DNA of 64,000 nt from Novipirellula caenicola (GTDB lineage: Bacteria; Planctomycetota; Planctomycetia; Pirellulales; Pirellulaceae), in contig NZ_BAABRO010000005.1 in assembly GCF_039545035.1 (NCBI RefSeq), positions 531,605 through 595,604 of the forward strand, given 5' to 3'. Positions 37,583 to 46,633 of this stretch are shown one piece after another. A program made the position numbers and the translations under genes. Under the pieces are notes generated by a model, which worked only from the letters and a program-made list of their open reading frames with translations, made no database searches and had not been told where the DNA came from. The first letter of the stretch is position 1. Every line of letters starts with the position of its first letter.

Positions 37583-37747
37583 GGGATCGTTGATTTGTTG
37601 CGGTTATGGGGATTCAGAGGATTGTGCACGCAAAGTTCGTGGCACCGATCCCCAAGTTCCCGCAAGTATAGCTTGCTGAGAGCGCCGGACGGCGGCATAA
37701 AAAAAACGATCTTCGATCGGATGCAGACATCCACCCGAAACGACGGA

Positions 37748-38020
37748 AAACTCAAACGGCTTTTTGATTTAATCCAAACACAAAACGCAACGGTGAGCCG
37801 TGAACCGTATGGCCAATGCCATCTACTTTGGGTAGCGGCGCGGCGACCGCCGGGTTGTAGCGAGTAATATGTTCGAAATTTACCGGGCGGCTTGCGCCGT
37901 TTCGCTACGAAAATCACCTGGTTGGGGCGAACGTAGACGGCATTGGTCGTAAGGCAGTGGGTAGCGGGTGGTACCCGGCCGCTGACGCATCGCGGCTCAG
38001 TAAATCAACAAGTTGTAAAC
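37748..38020. repeat. Composite palindrome, cargo type B, copy 3, split by a nested insertion
   Basis: The left part (AAACGGCTTTTTGATTTAATCC, quoted for TTTTTGATTTAATCC; then GAGCCGTGAACCGTATGGCC) and right part (GGTCGTAAGGCAGTGGGTAG, GCTGACGCATCGCGGCTCAG, AAATCAACAAG) match copies at 14798 and 18313, but a 130-bp block is inserted between them at 37815-37944. The gap 37583-38171 has no gene. Confidence 0.75.
37815..37944. repeat. 130-bp element with terminal inverted repeats nested in another repeat
   Basis: AATGCCATCTAC at 37815-37826 and GTAGACGGCATT at 37933-37944 are inverted repeats matching 11 of 12. The interior holds GGGTAGCGGCG, CGGGCGGCTTGCGCCG and the right part TTTCGCTACGAAA. 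It interrupts a type B composite exactly where the other copies are continuous. Confidence 0.75.
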
Positions 38021-38121
38021 ACGTTACGCTTGTTTAGGGATAAGTCACCGATGTCGCCTACATCCGGCTCGCTGCTCGAGTCGGCAACGCCCGTTCTTTG
38101 TGGTATCTCGACGCATTCGTG

Positions 38122-38130
38122 TGCTACAAT
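38122..38130 (+). promoter_or_regulatory. Candidate extended -10 for the 1289-residue protein gene
   Basis: TGCTACAAT fits TGnTATAAT with one mismatch and lies 42 bp before the start codon. No clear -35 accompanies it, as expected for extended -10 promoters. Confidence 0.35.
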
Positions 38131-38171
38131 GAGCGACGTCGTTCAGAGTTTCCCTTTCAGGCAGTCGGCAA

Positions 38172-41100
38172 ATGCGATCTTCTCTACTTGCTCTCTTCTT
38201 GTGCTTGATTCCTATGTCGACGTGGACCGTCGGTCAAACGTCGACTCCTCTGCGTTCTGATAGCCAAGGCATCGATCCAGGCGATCTATTAAAACACCTG
38301 CAGAGCCATGATTCTCTGTTGCGAAGTCGGGCGATAATGCACTTGTGGCGTCATCATGCGGATTGGTCGCAATGGATCCATCAGCACGCGAGTCACGATA
38401 ATGCAAGCGTGCGAAAAAGTATTCGTTTCGTTCGAGATCTAAGCGAATTTGAACTCTCATCGACAGACGCCCCAAATTCGGCGAACACCGAAGCGTGGTT
38501 TGCGGCTTGTGACGACAAATCATTCGCCATTCGGACCATGTTCGAACTAGGTCGTAACGACATCCTTCTTGGCGTGCTACCTGCGATTGCAACGGAGAAA
38601 GAACCCTACAGTCGTAAAAAACTGTGGCAAGTGGTCACTTCAGAGTTTCGGAGCGGTTTTTCGGAACAGAATGCCAAAGTTTACAGCAAGATGATCGATG
38701 TGTTGCTTAACGAAGATGACGATTCGGTGCGTCTCGATGCGGTCAATCGTCTCTTTCGGGACAAAGAGGAGGCGTATTACAAAACGCTGCCTTCCGTAAT
38801 CCTCCAACAGAACAAAGTCATTGAATTTCTCTGGTTGATTGAATTTGTAAACAACTATCAATGTTCTCAATTCCTTCAGGACTTTGTGCAACAATTGGGA
38901 GATGTTCATGGACCGATGTATGCGAAGAAACTTTGGTCCTTTGCGATCCTGAGCGAGGGCCACGGCACTCAAATCGCAACCGAACTACTTTTGCAAGAGT
39001 GGTTTCGGGCAGCGCTCATCGGAAAGTCCACTGGTGAGTTATCGTTGTTGCTTTCTCCAACGAGTTCTGCCCGCGAGTTTTTAAAAACGGTCATCGCCAA
39101 GGCGCTGTCGCGAAACCTAGCCATTGATCTCGTCATGCTCGACCAGTTTTCGGTCTTTGAACCACTCATGACGCTCGTACCCGAAGAGAGCCATGATGGG
39201 ATCCTGCGTGGTATGACTTTGAGGATGAGCGGGCGAAAAGAGGACGAAGCAATCCGCGTGCTGAAAGCGTTTGGCGAGGTGAAAAATGCAAAGCTCAGCC
39301 GAAAGATTGCACGGAGAGTTTGTCAATCCACGCCCAGCAAATCTGTGGACGTGCTTGTCAAGTATTCTCAAAGGGTGGCAAATGGCGACGCGGAGATTGA
39401 AAGTGAACTTTGTATTGTCATGCTCAATCGAAATAGTCACGAGTTCAATACCCAATTGGTCACGACACCCCTCTTCACTTCGCTAATGAGTGAAATAGAG
39501 CGTTCGAATGCCAACGTTTTTGAGTTGTCACTTGGATATGCATCCCGTGTGCCATATTACTTTGCAACAACGCAACGAGGCCGCAGTTTTATTGACGCAG
39601 CCTACCGGATCACTGACCCCGAGGCACGATTTCGCGTTTTGCAAAAGTCACTGCACTTTCACCAGCTCACTGACCGGATGACGGGCGACGAGATCAATGG
39701 TGTTTGGGATGAATTGCTTCAACGCTCTGATTCGGAAGTGTATCTCGCAACCCTGTTCGACTCGGCGAACGTAATCCATAAACTGATTGCCTTGGGCCAT
39801 TTCGATCTTCTCCGCGATCTTGCCGATGGAAAACGCAATTGGAAACCAAGCTTGAAATCCCGCTGGAGTCTCTACACTCATGGCTCGGCAATCGCACAAT
39901 TCAGGTCGCGTGGTGAGAAGGCGTCGCTTTTGATCGACATGATCGAAAGGGGAAAACGCGAAGGAGTCCGTTTAACTCTTAATGATCATGACAAAGCAGA
40001 TGCATTGAATTGGATTCTGCATGACGGTTGCTGGGAGCGGTTTAGCCAAGAAATGCAGGATCGTGACAAGCAGGAATACCTCACCTTGCCAGGTGCAAAG
40101 AAATTCTACATCGAGAGCAGGGATCTAAGCCTTTTCATTGATTCGATGGACGCATCCAAGGACGACTCGAGACGTCGACTAAATTTCTATTGGAACTTCC
40201 ATCGAATCACCGGATTTCATGACGCGATGAACTCCAAGCGATTTGCCAATGGCATTGTGACGATTTTTCTCAACGAGCGAGATCGAAATTCGATACGAGA
40301 ACTGAGTTCCAATCCTGATTACATTGATGCTGTTTGGAAGAATGGGCAAATCGACAAACTGATTGGACTCGCGAAGAGCGCCCGCGATGACTCACTGCGA
40401 TCTTACTACATCAGTTCGTTACATCGATCGATTCAAAGTGCAATTCGCAGCGATGAGATGTCAGTTGCTTTAGAGCGATTAAGCAAGCTTCAAGACGCCA
40501 AGATCGGCGAAGTTGACACATTGCTCTTCGCTCATCTTTCGGGCCAAGGCGAAGTGCGGACTCTGAAACAAGCGAAAAGAGCCGGACAAGAACTCGCTTG
40601 GTTCGATGCCATCGAACGGTTCGATTGGAGTGCAGCCAAAAGTCTTCGAGTGCCTGATTATGAACATTCGAACAACAAATCCGCTGAACTTGCATCGAAC
40701 TGTATTCAGTACGAAATTTGTTCTCGATTGAATCTCGCTGAAGAACGAACTGCGTTGCTAGGTCAGATCTTACTGTGCCTCAAAGAAAACTCCGAGGTTT
40801 TCGACGCTTTGCAAATTGCCTGTGATTCCATCCTGGCAAATGAGGAACGCGTGATAGCGCTGAACGCGATCCGCGAGCACATTCCCGCAGACTCGTTGTT
40901 CTGGTTCTATTTTGAAGCGGACCCGACGCCGGCGATGAACATCGTCCGTAAGCAACGCGATGATCTAGATGAACTTTATGATCGTTTGGCAAACCATGCG
41001 TGGTATCCGATCGAAGACCGTGTCGACTCGCTCGATCGTTTGCTGAAGATCGGGATTGCACTTGATACCGAAGGTGAAAAGGAGCTCGGGGGGGCGGTGC

Positions 41101-42041
41101 TTCAAACGCTCTTACGATATGCCAAGCGGGGGAACCTGAGTGAAGCCGAGGAATTGGACTACTTGGAAAAAATCGCAATATCACTTTACGAGCATGGGCA
41201 TCGGCAAGAGGCTTGGAAAATCGTAAGTGAATTGCACAAGGAGGACGAAGTTCCGATGTCGTTCTTTCGTCAAGTTTATTCTGATCGAAAGTTGCCAAGT
41301 CTCTCTGATGAAGCCGCTGAGCTTTGGCGATTGAATTTTAACGACAATCCTGAAATTTCGTTCGTGAGCCGGTTAGAGAGTGTGGATCGAATTGTTTCTG
41401 GTCGCGAGGACGTGAGTGAGATACGAAAAATGCTAACCCATCCGTTTCAGATCCTGAACGACGGAACGACGGACGATCCATTCAAGGATTCGGTGGAGCC
41501 GTTTATGGTTCCCTACTTCCCTGTTGCGGTCTTTACGCGGTATGGATTATTAAGTGAGTATCGAAATCGCGAGAAGGAACCATCGACAAACTCACTCGAC
41601 AGGTTAGTTCTGGATGGTCGAGATTCATTGGATCGAAAAGAGTATGATCTCGCGAGTGACTTCTTTCTGAGGGCATGGAGTTGGTGGTCGGAGCGTCGCT
41701 GGAGTGGACCTGAAAGATTTGGTTCGCCGTTTCATCTGTACATGGCAGGCTTGTGCCAAGCGAACTTGGATGCAGCCGAGGGGGAACGGACGAAGATGCA
41801 CGCCCGGTGCCTCGCGTTCAGTCCATCCGCAGCACTAGAACTTGCCGAACAATTGAGTGCAGAGGGATTCAATCAAGATGCCGCGCGCGTGTTTACGGAT
41901 TTGATGCTGTGCAGCACTCCGGATCAAGACGAGTATATCGCTTACGTTGCAGCAGCGGCGAACCAATCGTCCGATCCAGACCGCGCGGCACACTACCGGA
42001 TTCTTAGGCTACAGCGACGAATCCACAACGCTATGTTTTGA
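38172..42041 (+). CDS. Exported 1289-residue helical-repeat protein of unknown function
   Basis: A signal peptide (MRSSLLALFLCLIPMSTWTVG) is followed by about 1265 residues with no recognised catalytic motif. The opening DPGDLLKHLQSHDSLLRSRAIMHLWRH, quoted for its LLRSRAIMHL part, reads like a HEAT-type helix pair, and similar amphipathic helices (SVRLDAVNRLFRDKEEA, EERVIALNAIREHIP) recur; the last third (YDLASDFFLRAWSWW, LYMAGLCQANLD, NQDAARVFTDLMLC) is TPR-like. It is therefore probably a large alpha-solenoid binding scaffold outside the cytoplasm. Base composition is visibly more AT-rich than neighbouring genes, which hints at transfer or relaxed selection. No operon partner: the next gene is convergent. 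Confidence 0.75.
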   Translation: MRSSLLALFLCLIPMSTWTVGQTSTPLRSDSQGIDPGDLLKHLQSHDSLLRSRAIMHLWRHHADWSQWIHQHASHDNASVRKSIRFVRDLSEFELSSTDAPNSANTEAWFAACDDKSFAIRTMFELGRNDILLGVLPAIATEKEPYSRKKLWQVVTSEFRSGFSEQNAKVYSKMIDVLLNEDDDSVRLDAVNRLFRDKEEAYYKTLPSVILQQNKVIEFLWLIEFVNNYQCSQFLQDFVQQLGDVHGPMYAKKLWSFAILSEGHGTQIATELLLQEWFRAALIGKSTGELSLLLSPTSSAREFLKTVIAKALSRNLAIDLVMLDQFSVFEPLMTLVPEESHDGILRGMTLRMSGRKEDEAIRVLKAFGEVKNAKLSRKIARRVCQSTPSKSVDVLVKYSQRVANGDAEIESELCIVMLNRNSHEFNTQLVTTPLFTSLMSEIERSNANVFELSLGYASRVPYYFATTQRGRSFIDAAYRITDPEARFRVLQKSLHFHQLTDRMTGDEINGVWDELLQRSDSEVYLATLFDSANVIHKLIALGHFDLLRDLADGKRNWKPSLKSRWSLYTHGSAIAQFRSRGEKASLLIDMIERGKREGVRLTLNDHDKADALNWILHDGCWERFSQEMQDRDKQEYLTLPGAKKFYIESRDLSLFIDSMDASKDDSRRRLNFYWNFHRITGFHDAMNSKRFANGIVTIFLNERDRNSIRELSSNPDYIDAVWKNGQIDKLIGLAKSARDDSLRSYYISSLHRSIQSAIRSDEMSVALERLSKLQDAKIGEVDTLLFAHLSGQGEVRTLKQAKRAGQELAWFDAIERFDWSAAKSLRVPDYEHSNNKSAELASNCIQYEICSRLNLAEERTALLGQILLCLKENSEVFDALQIACDSILANEERVIALNAIREHIPADSLFWFYFEADPTPAMNIVRKQRDDLDELYDRLANHAWYPIEDRVDSLDRLLKIGIALDTEGEKELGGAVLQTLLRYAKRGNLSEAEELDYLEKIAISLYEHGHRQEAWKIVSELHKEDEVPMSFFRQVYSDRKLPSLSDEAAELWRLNFNDNPEISFVSRLESVDRIVSGREDVSEIRKMLTHPFQILNDGTTDDPFKDSVEPFMVPYFPVAVFTRYGLLSEYRNREKEPSTNSLDRLVLDGRDSLDRKEYDLASDFFLRAWSWWSERRWSGPERFGSPFHLYMAGLCQANLDAAEGERTKMHARCLAFSPSAALELAEQLSAEGFNQDAARVFTDLMLCSTPDQDEYIAYVAAAANQSSDPDRAAHYRILRLQRRIHNAMF

Positions 42042-42116
42042 CCGTGACCGCTGACGGATCAAGGTGCTCTTCCCGACATATCAGCGACAATCCGTCGATG
42101 ATTCTTCAGGCGTTGC

Positions 42117-43244
42117 CTACTTTGGATTGTTACTTCGCTGCGGAATCGGTTCGCTTGAAATCGTTACCTCTTTGCCAAGCAGATGCTTGTCAAAAAACTG
42201 TTTCAGCCGCTTGGCGACTTCCGGCGACGAGAATCGGCCGTGCCCGCCTCCTTGCACCGGAACCAGCATCGACTCGACTCCGACCTTGCTGAGTGCTTCG
42301 TGCAGCTGCTCGGATTGATCCAGCGGTACCACGCGGTCATCGGTTCCGTGGATGATCAGAAACGGCGAATCGTTCTTCGAGACATACGTGATCGGTGAAG
42401 CGTTGCGGGCTGCCTTTGGGTTCTCTTGAAGCGTTCCGCCCACGAGTTTGGACTCGGGTGAATTCGCATCGTCGTGCCAACCACCCATCGACAGCAGATC
42501 GGTGGGACCGTACTGATCGACGACGCAATTGACGCTACTGCTATGACTTAGGTGGTCGCCCAGTTGGCCTTCGAGTTCGGGGACATCGCCGGTCGTTCCT
42601 AGCATTGCGACGAGATGTCCGCCAGCCGAAGTGCCCGTCACGCCGATTTTGTCAGGGTCTAGGTTGTAGCGTTTCGCATTGCCTCGCAGCCAACGAATGG
42701 CAGCCTTGCAGTCGTGGATTTGCGCGGGCCAGATCGCTTCGCCACTGAGTCGGTATCCGACCGAGACTCCGATGTATTGGCCGCTTTCGACCAGCGGAGC
42801 AAGGGGCCCGTAGCCACCCTTTTTATCCCCGTTTTGCCAACCGCCGCCGTGGATGAAAACGACAACCGGCAACGGCTTGTCGTCCTTGCGTGTCTTGGGT
42901 AGATACAAATCAAGTGTTTGCCGCGGATTGTCCGTGCCGGCATAAGGCAGATCAAGTTCAGCCTGGACGGATGTTGTGACTGCCGCGGCTGGCCCACGAC
43001 CGGCGCGACGCGTAAATGCTTGGTCTTCTGCGACGCTGATGACGCCATCCTGATTCGTGTCGATGCGGCGGAACAGCGGCCCAGAGAACTCGTCGTCGGT
43101 CAGTTTGCCATCTCGGTTGCGATCGAGACGTTTGAATTGGGGGCTGGTTTCTTGGGATGCGGTTTGAGCATGACTCGTGGACGTGCCGATTCCCGTCAAG
43201 GCGAGACACAAAATTGTGAGGAAATATCGTCGATGATTCATCAT
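42117..43244 (-). CDS. Exported alpha/beta-hydrolase esterase with two N-terminal EF-hands
   Basis: About 375 residues from the ATG at 43244 ([18 protein letters not shown], a signal peptide). Two EF-hand loops come first ([12 protein letters not shown] and [12 protein letters not shown]). The hydrolase domain has the oxyanion motif HGGGW, the nucleophile Ser in GTSAGGH, Asp in [10 protein letters not shown] and His in GGGHGRF, a complete triad of the hormone-sensitive lipase/BD-FAE type. It should cleave ester side groups, for example acetylated or feruloylated polysaccharides, outside the cytoplasm. The upstream frame extends to 43337 without signal character. Confidence 0.88.
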   Translation of the reverse strand: MMNHRRYFLTILCLALTGIGTSTSHAQTASQETSPQFKRLDRNRDGKLTDDEFSGPLFRRIDTNQDGVISVAEDQAFTRRAGRGPAAAVTTSVQAELDLPYAGTDNPRQTLDLYLPKTRKDDKPLPVVVFIHGGGWQNGDKKGGYGPLAPLVESGQYIGVSVGYRLSGEAIWPAQIHDCKAAIRWLRGNAKRYNLDPDKIGVTGTSAGGHLVAMLGTTGDVPELEGQLGDHLSHSSSVNCVVDQYGPTDLLSMGGWHDDANSPESKLVGGTLQENPKAARNASPITYVSKNDSPFLIIHGTDDRVVPLDQSEQLHEALSKVGVESMLVPVQGGGHGRFSSPEVAKRLKQFFDKHLLGKEVTISSEPIPQRSNNPK

Positions 43245-43395
43245 GGATCGCTTGGTTCGGTTCAAGTGAGTAAATGCGGATTCCCTCCAATGAAACCCAC
43301 GACGAGGCCATTGGTTTCGCGGCATCCGCGGTGACATGCTAACGTGTGAGATCGGTTAGGGTCGGAACCTTACATTAAAACAGATCTGAAAACCG

Positions 43396-43541
43396 GTAGC
43401 GGAAGTCGCGGGCGGCTTGTTGTTTTAGTCGTACGATGGACTTCCTAGTCCGTCGAATCCACCATTGACGGACTAGGAAGTCCATCCTACACCCCATGCC
43501 GCAGGAGACTTCATCAAATCAACAAGCCGTCAAGACTTTCG
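43396..43541. repeat. Composite nested palindrome, cargo type A, copy 3
   Basis: Near-identical to the copy at 12400: GTAGCGGAAGTCGCGGGCGG, GGACTTCCTAGTCCGTC, GACGGACTAGGAAGTCC, AAATCAACAAGCCG and TCAAGACTTTCG. It fills most of the gap between the esterase and TIGR03067 genes (43245-43675). Confidence 0.85.
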
Positions 43542-43675
43542 ATTACACGAAAACGCCCCTAAAACAACCGCACACGTTCCGCGGCTCTAAGGTTGATGAA
43601 GCAGCGGTCACCGCTAGTGCATTATAATTGGTGTGGGTGCTTGGTTTCTTTCGAATGCTGGTGGAGGCTACGACG

Positions 43676-44149
43676 ATGACCACGATGCGATATTTGTTTT
43701 CCAGTCTGTTGCTTGCTGGATTCTTGCTTTCGTCCGTAGCCTCGGCTGACGATGCGAAAGCCGAAGCGATCAAAGAAGATCGCAAGAAAATTGAAGGGAA
43801 ATGGCAAATCGTTGAACTGGTCATCCAGGGGAACAAGTCGAAGGATGAAGACGCCGCAAAGTTTACCGTGGTTAACGACGATAAGGGCGCATGGACCCTC
43901 TGGTCTGACGATCGCAAAGTCGCGATGGGGACCAGCACTTTCGACCCAACAACAAAGCCAAAGACGATTGACTTCACGCCGAGCGAAGGGGACGCAAAAG
44001 GCAAGCAGTTTTTCGGAATCTATCAACTCGAAAAGAACGCTCGGAAATTGTGCTTTGCACCCTCGGGAAAGGTTCGGCCCACTGAGTTTTCTTCCACGGC
44101 TGAGAACCAGCACATTTTCGTTACGCTGAAACGGATAAAGTCTGAGTAG
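43676..44149 (+). CDS. Exported TIGR03067 domain protein
   Basis: A 157-residue protein from the ATG at 43676 (MTTMRYLFSSLLLAGFLLSSVASA, a signal peptide, cited for LLLAGFLLSSVASA). The mature part has the TIGR03067 pattern common in planctomycetes: KKIEGKWQIVELVIQGNK, TFDPTTKPKTIDF and GIYQLEKNARKLCFA. A lipocalin-like beta barrel is likely. Function unknown. It begins a run of same-strand accessory genes up to 46627. Confidence 0.8.
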   Translation: MTTMRYLFSSLLLAGFLLSSVASADDAKAEAIKEDRKKIEGKWQIVELVIQGNKSKDEDAAKFTVVNDDKGAWTLWSDDRKVAMGTSTFDPTTKPKTIDFTPSEGDAKGKQFFGIYQLEKNARKLCFAPSGKVRPTEFSSTAENQHIFVTLKRIKSE

Positions 44150-44288
44150 TGAAGTATCGAATTCACGCCTGGATAGGGCGGTTGCAATAATTTGCGTCTG
44201 TTTGTGCTGTGACCTATCGCATGCGAGACCCGATTTGAATCTGGCAGTCGTGTCGCGGTTGCGTTTCTGCATTGGATGGTGAATTGAA

Positions 44289-44696
44289 ATGAAAGTGCTG
44301 TCGGTTGTTGAAACGGCGATCTATGTCGACGACCTCGATGCCGCCGAAGACTTCTATCAACGAATCCTTGGTCTGGATGTGATTGCCAAAGAGCCCACGC
44401 GGCATGTTTTCTTTCGAGTCGGCCAGGCCCAGGTTCTGCTCGCGTTCAATCCGAAGACGACATGCACGGGAGACAAGCTGCCGCATCATGGTGCAATGGG
44501 ACCAGGCCATTTCGCGTTAGGCATTGAAAGACAGTCGCTCGGTGATTGGCGGCAACACCTGCAGGATCATCGCGTCCAGATCGAAGCCGAAGTGGAATGG
44601 CCCGCCGGCGGACAGTCCATCTACTTTCGCGATCCAGCTGGCAATTCGGTCGAATTAATCACGCCCGGTGTCTGGCAATTGCCGAGTGGATGGTGA
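44289..44696 (+). CDS. VOC/glyoxalase superfamily protein
   Basis: A 135-residue single-module vicinal oxygen chelate protein. SVVETAIYVDDLDAAEDFYQ is the first beta-alpha unit, with GHFALGIE (metal His) and the C-terminal FRDPAGNSVELITPG carrying the metal Glu. Family members include glyoxalase, fosfomycin-resistance and ring-cleaving enzymes; the activity cannot be told from sequence. A start at ATG 44289 has AATTGAA upstream, a weak ribosome site. Confidence 0.88.
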   Translation: MKVLSVVETAIYVDDLDAAEDFYQRILGLDVIAKEPTRHVFFRVGQAQVLLAFNPKTTCTGDKLPHHGAMGPGHFALGIERQSLGDWRQHLQDHRVQIEAEVEWPAGGQSIYFRDPAGNSVELITPGVWQLPSGW

Positions 44697-44803
44697 GACA
44701 CCGATGCTTATCGATCTTGTAATACGGCATCCACTAGTGACGACGCGAAAGGTCGTTCAGTCATCATTTGAGAAGATCGGAACAATACCCCAAGGAATCA
44801 TGC

Positions 44804-45589
44804 ATGAACGAAGATGACGTTCGCGAGCACAATCGTCGGTCGTGGGACAAGCAGGTCCGCGAAGGCAACCGATGGACCAAACCGGTGGATCAAGAAACGA
44901 TTCGGAAGGCTAGAAATGGTGAGTTTGAAATCGTCTTGACGCCTACAACTCCGGTGCCCGCCGATTGGTTCCCACCACTCAATGGGGTAAAGACGCTTTG
45001 CCTTGCCTCGGCGGGTGGTCAACAGGCTCCGGTGCTTGCAGCGGCCGGCGCGGAAGTGACGGTCTTTGACAACTCGCCACGACAATTGGACCAAGATCGA
45101 ATGGTCGCCGAGCGTGACGGACTGCAGATCAGTTTTGTCGAAGGCGACATGGTCGATCTGTCGGTGTTCGAATCCGAATCATTTGATTTGATCTTTCACC
45201 CCTGCTCAAACACGTTCGTTCCAAGCGTGTTACCCGTTTGGCAAGAATGCTTTCGGGTGTTACGAAGCGGTGGCATTTTGATGGCAGGATTCACCAATCC
45301 GGTTCGGTACATCTTCGACGATGAACGAAAGGAGAATGGAAATCTGGAGGTTCGCTATCCGCTGCCTTATTCCGACCTGGATTACCTGGATCAGCCGCAC
45401 ATCAAACAGGCGATTGAATCAGGGTTCGCGTTAGAGTTCGGCCACACGCTGGAAGATCAAATCGGCGGGCAATTGAAAGCGGGTTTTCTGCTGGCGGGTT
45501 TTTACGAGGACCGCTACGGCGAATCGGATTCCGATCCGCTCTCAAACTTCCTCGACACCTTCATCGCAACGCGCGCGATCAAACCATGA
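44804..45589 (+). CDS. Class I SAM-dependent methyltransferase
   Basis: A 261-residue protein from the ATG at 44804 (MNEDDVREHNRRSWDKQV). The cofactor loop is LCLASAGGQQAPVLAAAG, where GxGxG is replaced by ASAGGQQ, followed by VTVFDNSPRQLDQD, whose Asp binds the ribose, and SFDLIFHPCSNTFVPSV (motif II). The substrate is unknown; small-molecule methyltransferases of this type stand near VOC proteins in several bacteria. The region from 45600 to 45740 just after it shows nothing. Confidence 0.85.
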   Translation: MNEDDVREHNRRSWDKQVREGNRWTKPVDQETIRKARNGEFEIVLTPTTPVPADWFPPLNGVKTLCLASAGGQQAPVLAAAGAEVTVFDNSPRQLDQDRMVAERDGLQISFVEGDMVDLSVFESESFDLIFHPCSNTFVPSVLPVWQECFRVLRSGGILMAGFTNPVRYIFDDERKENGNLEVRYPLPYSDLDYLDQPHIKQAIESGFALEFGHTLEDQIGGQLKAGFLLAGFYEDRYGESDSDPLSNFLDTFIATRAIKP

Positions 45590-45741
45590 TTGATCTACAT
45601 TCGCATCAAACGTGATCGTGGTCGCCGTAAGTGCTTATTTACAAGGAGTTTGCGGAAACCGCCTTTTCCTTGTCCGACACGTTATCCGAGCTTGCGGCCG
45701 AAATTTCAGACGCCTCGCCAGAGCAATAAACGGTATCGATG

Positions 45742-45756
45742 TGGCATATTGCCACA
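45742..45756. promoter_or_regulatory. Operator palindrome 1 of the toxin-antitoxin operon
   Basis: GTGGCA-TAT-TGCCAC is a perfect 15-bp palindrome with a 3-bp centre. It overlaps the -35 hexamer, so bound protein would block polymerase. Confidence 0.75.
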
Positions 45757-45778
45757 CTGCGGGCTGTGGTGTATCATT
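45750..45778 (+). promoter_or_regulatory. Promoter of the toxin-antitoxin operon
   Basis: TTGCCA at 45750-45755 and TATCAT at 45773-45778 with a 17-bp spacer, ideal spacing and 5/6 and 5/6 matches. The transcript would start near 45785, about 42 bp before the antitoxin start. Confidence 0.7.
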
Positions 45779-45780
45779 CA

Positions 45781-45795
45781 GTGGCAATACGCCAC
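45781..45795. promoter_or_regulatory. Operator palindrome 2 of the toxin-antitoxin operon
   Basis: GTGGC-AATAC-GCCAC shares its arms with palindrome 1 and lies at the expected transcription start, 39 bp (centre to centre) downstream of palindrome 1. Confidence 0.75.
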
Positions 45796-45826
45796 TTTCT
45801 ATTTTTGGCAACTTTGGAGGATCGGA

Positions 45827-46105
45827 ATGGCGACAACAAATAACGATGCTCGAATCAACGTTCGCTTAGCAAGTGACTTGAAGCAGATCATTGAAGAAGC
45901 GGCGACCGCCCTTGGGCAGACGGTCAGTGAATTCACCGTCTCGACTGTCGTGCGAGAAGCACGTCAGGTGATTCAAGAGGCTCAGTTCACACGACTATCC
46001 AATCGGGATCGTGATGCGTTTTTAGAGGCTCTTCAGGCGTCAGATGCAAAGCCAAACGATGCATTAAAGGCTGCGGCTCGTCGTTACAAGAAGCGACTTG
46101 GTTAA
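45827..46105 (+). CDS. DUF1778 (TacA-like) antitoxin
   Basis: A 92-residue protein from the ATG at 45827, with GGAGGATCGGA upstream as a strong ribosome site. ARINVRLASDLKQIIEEAATALGQTVSEF is the ribbon-helix-helix DNA-binding domain, quoted for its INVRLASDLKQ and GQTVSEF parts, and the C-terminal DAFLEALQASDAKPNDAL region is the toxin-binding helix of the DUF1778 family. It should repress the operon through the two palindromes and neutralise the acetyltransferase encoded next, whose ATG directly follows the antitoxin stop codon. Confidence 0.92.
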   Translation: MATTNNDARINVRLASDLKQIIEEAATALGQTVSEFTVSTVVREARQVIQEAQFTRLSNRDRDAFLEALQASDAKPNDALKAAARRYKKRLG

Positions 46106-46627
46106 ATGAGCAACTCCGCATGGACCGTTGAGCCATTCGAGCGAAAAAGTCATGATCGTACCGGATTCGACTGCGGTGTTGAGGTACTGAATGATTGGCT
46201 TGCGACGAAGATTAGCCAGTACGAAAAGCGAGATCTTGCTCGAACGTATGTCCTCGTCGAAGATGGCAGTGTTACGATCAGGGGATACTACGCCCTCTCG
46301 AACCACACGGTTGTTTTCGAAGCGTTGCCCGACGATCAAGCCAAAGGATTACCTCAAATTGACATACCCGTTGTGCTGCTTGGCAGGCTCGCTGTCGATA
46401 AAAACGCACATGGGGAAGGACTTGGGGAGTTCCTGTTGATGGACGCCCTCCGGCGAGCCGAGTATCTGGCAGCAAGAATTGGCATTCAGGCGGTAGAAGT
46501 CGAAGCCATTAACGATCACGCTAAACAGTTCTATCTCAAATACGGATTCACGCCACTAGAAGATGATCCTCAAAATCTGTTTCTCCCGGTGAAGGTTATC
46601 CGCAAATTGAGACTGCCATCGCTGTAG
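46106..46627 (+). CDS. GNAT acetyltransferase toxin (TacT/AtaT-like)
   Basis: A 173-residue protein. VLLGRLAVDKNAHGEGLGEFLL holds the acetyl-CoA loop (KNAHGEGLG), and FYLKYGF carries the conserved catalytic Tyr. FDCGVEVLNDWL near residue 22 is the shared N-terminal motif of the type II acetyltransferase toxins, which acetylate the amino group of charged tRNAs and stop translation. The ATG touches the antitoxin stop, so translation is coupled. Which aminoacyl-tRNA is attacked cannot be read from sequence. Confidence 0.9.
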   Translation: MSNSAWTVEPFERKSHDRTGFDCGVEVLNDWLATKISQYEKRDLARTYVLVEDGSVTIRGYYALSNHTVVFEALPDDQAKGLPQIDIPVVLLGRLAVDKNAHGEGLGEFLLMDALRRAEYLAARIGIQAVEVEAINDHAKQFYLKYGFTPLEDDPQNLFLPVKVIRKLRLPSL

Positions 46628-46633
46628 GGAATA

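Noticed and set aside
43676..46627. Run of small accessory genes (TIGR03067, VOC, methyltransferase, toxin-antitoxin) as an integron cassette array
   Set aside because: No attC-like sites between the genes and no integrase nearby.
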